Below the pieces are notes generated by a model that saw only the letters and a program-made list of their open reading frames with translations, ran no database searches and was not told the DNA's origin. A stretch of 64,000 nt of DNA, taken from assembly GCF_013184805.1 (NCBI RefSeq), contig NZ_JAATNG010000003.1, forward strand, positions 186,001-250,000, given 5' to 3'. How positions within the stretch are numbered: position 1 is the stretch's first letter; each line of letters begins with the position of its first letter. Source of the stretch: Pseudoruegeria sp. HB172150. GTDB lineage: Bacteria; Pseudomonadota; Alphaproteobacteria; Rhodobacterales; Rhodobacteraceae. The position numbers were made by a program, and so were the translations under genes. Of the stretch, positions 63,719 through 64,000 are shown in pieces.

Positions 63719-64000
63719 GCGATACCGACGGCAAGAAAACGCTTGGCCTGCGTGGCGGCCCCCGATCGGGCCAGGTAAAGCAGAGCTTCTCCCACGGGCG
63801 GACAAAGAACGTCGTGGTCGAGACGAAGCGCAAGCGCGTTGTCGTGCCAAAGCCCGGTGGCTCCGGCAAGGGTGGCGGTGGCGCGGCGGGCGGCGACGCG
63901 TCCAAACGGCCAGCCGGGATTTCCGATGCGGAACTCGAACGCCGGATGAAGGCGCTTGCCGCCGCGAAGGCGCGCGAGGCTGAAGAGGAAGAGCGCCGGC
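63715..64000 (+). CDS. infB: Translation initiation factor IF-2 (5' part)
   Basis: The first 95 codons of IF-2, cut by the window edge. The ATG at 63715 overlaps the ylxR stop, and AAGGAT lies about 11 bases upstream. The protein starts MSDTDGKKTLGLRGGPRSG, continues QVKQSFSHGRTKNVVVETKR, then has a Gly-rich linker and the charged helix ELERRMKALAAAKAREAEEE. This is the IF-2 N-terminal segment of alphaproteobacteria. The GTPase domain is beyond the window. Confidence 0.95.
   Translation, partial: MSDTDGKKTLGLRGGPRSGQVKQSFSHGRTKNVVVETKRKRVVVPKPGGSGKGGGGAAGGDASKRPAGISDAELERRMKALAAAKAREAEEEERR

Noticed and set aside
1-64000. A hidden new defence, toxin or mobile system
   Set aside because: All substantial open frames are assigned to conserved housekeeping or transport families, no transposase, integrase, direct-repeat array or atypical composition block was seen, and the gene order fits Rhodobacterales.

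Overview
The window is 64 kb of GC-rich chromosome from an alphaproteobacterium, most probably a member of the Rhodobacterales (Roseobacter/Rhodobacteraceae group). The evidence is the gene order mnmE-mnmG-rsmG-parA-parB, the maf-aroE-coaE-dnaQ-secB block, a Tim44-like gene divergent from fxsA, a YlxR/L7Ae protein between nusA and infB, and frequent GTG and TTG starts. Almost every gene is a conserved housekeeping gene. I see no insertion sequence, prophage, CRISPR array, tRNA or rRNA. Both ends cut a gene: addA on the left and infB on the right.

Layout. 1-14.3 kb: end of addA, trxA, the hslV / membrane protein / hslU set, an alpha/beta-hydrolase lipoprotein, an MFS carrier, a minus-strand timA-mltA-smr operon, fxsA and secB, then minus-strand maf-aroE-coaE-dnaQ. 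14.3-14.7 kb: an AT-rich gene-free stretch with DnaA-box-like sequences, read here as the chromosomal replication origin. 14.7-22.1 kb: hemJ, rho, mnmE, mnmG, rsmG, parA and parB, all leading away from the origin, with two perfect parS sites embedded at the start of mnmG and inside rsmG. 22.1-33.7 kb: rph-rdgB-hemW (minus), hrcA-grpE, mutS (minus), a malic enzyme, an aminotransferase/sulfotransferase pair and DUF1810-argG (minus). 35-47 kb: a thioesterase, an Hpt / response regulator-PP2C pair, VanZ-like and NUDIX genes, the hslO-NUDIX-cca operon, a two-gene ABC exporter, a nucleotide-kinase-like gene, a 4Fe-4S RNA methyltransferase and a NaChBac-type voltage-gated sodium channel. 47-55 kb: two L,D-transpeptidases around a CAP lipoprotein, a 61-residue exported peptide gene, hemH, an NDUFAF5-like protein, comF-grxC-marR, ubiG and a proline iminopeptidase. 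55-60.6 kb: a complete peptide ABC importer. 60.7-64 kb: the rimP-nusA-ylxR-infB operon behind a leader carrying an intrinsic terminator.

Together the genes cover replication start and segregation (oriC, parABS), repair (addA, mutS), protein quality control (hslVU, hrcA-grpE, hslO), tRNA and rRNA maturation, heme synthesis (hemJ, hemH, hemW) and translation start. I did not find a clearly new multi-gene system. The observations most worth following are non-coding: parS overlapping the mnmG start codon, the origin with a 9-bp inverted repeat, LacI-type operator sequences before the hydrolase and malic enzyme genes, a recurring CCATATA promoter motif, a dispersed intergenic repeat, and the rimP leader terminator. 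Among proteins they are an NDUFAF5-like protein lacking the usual SAM-binding loop and a small exported peptide with its own terminator.
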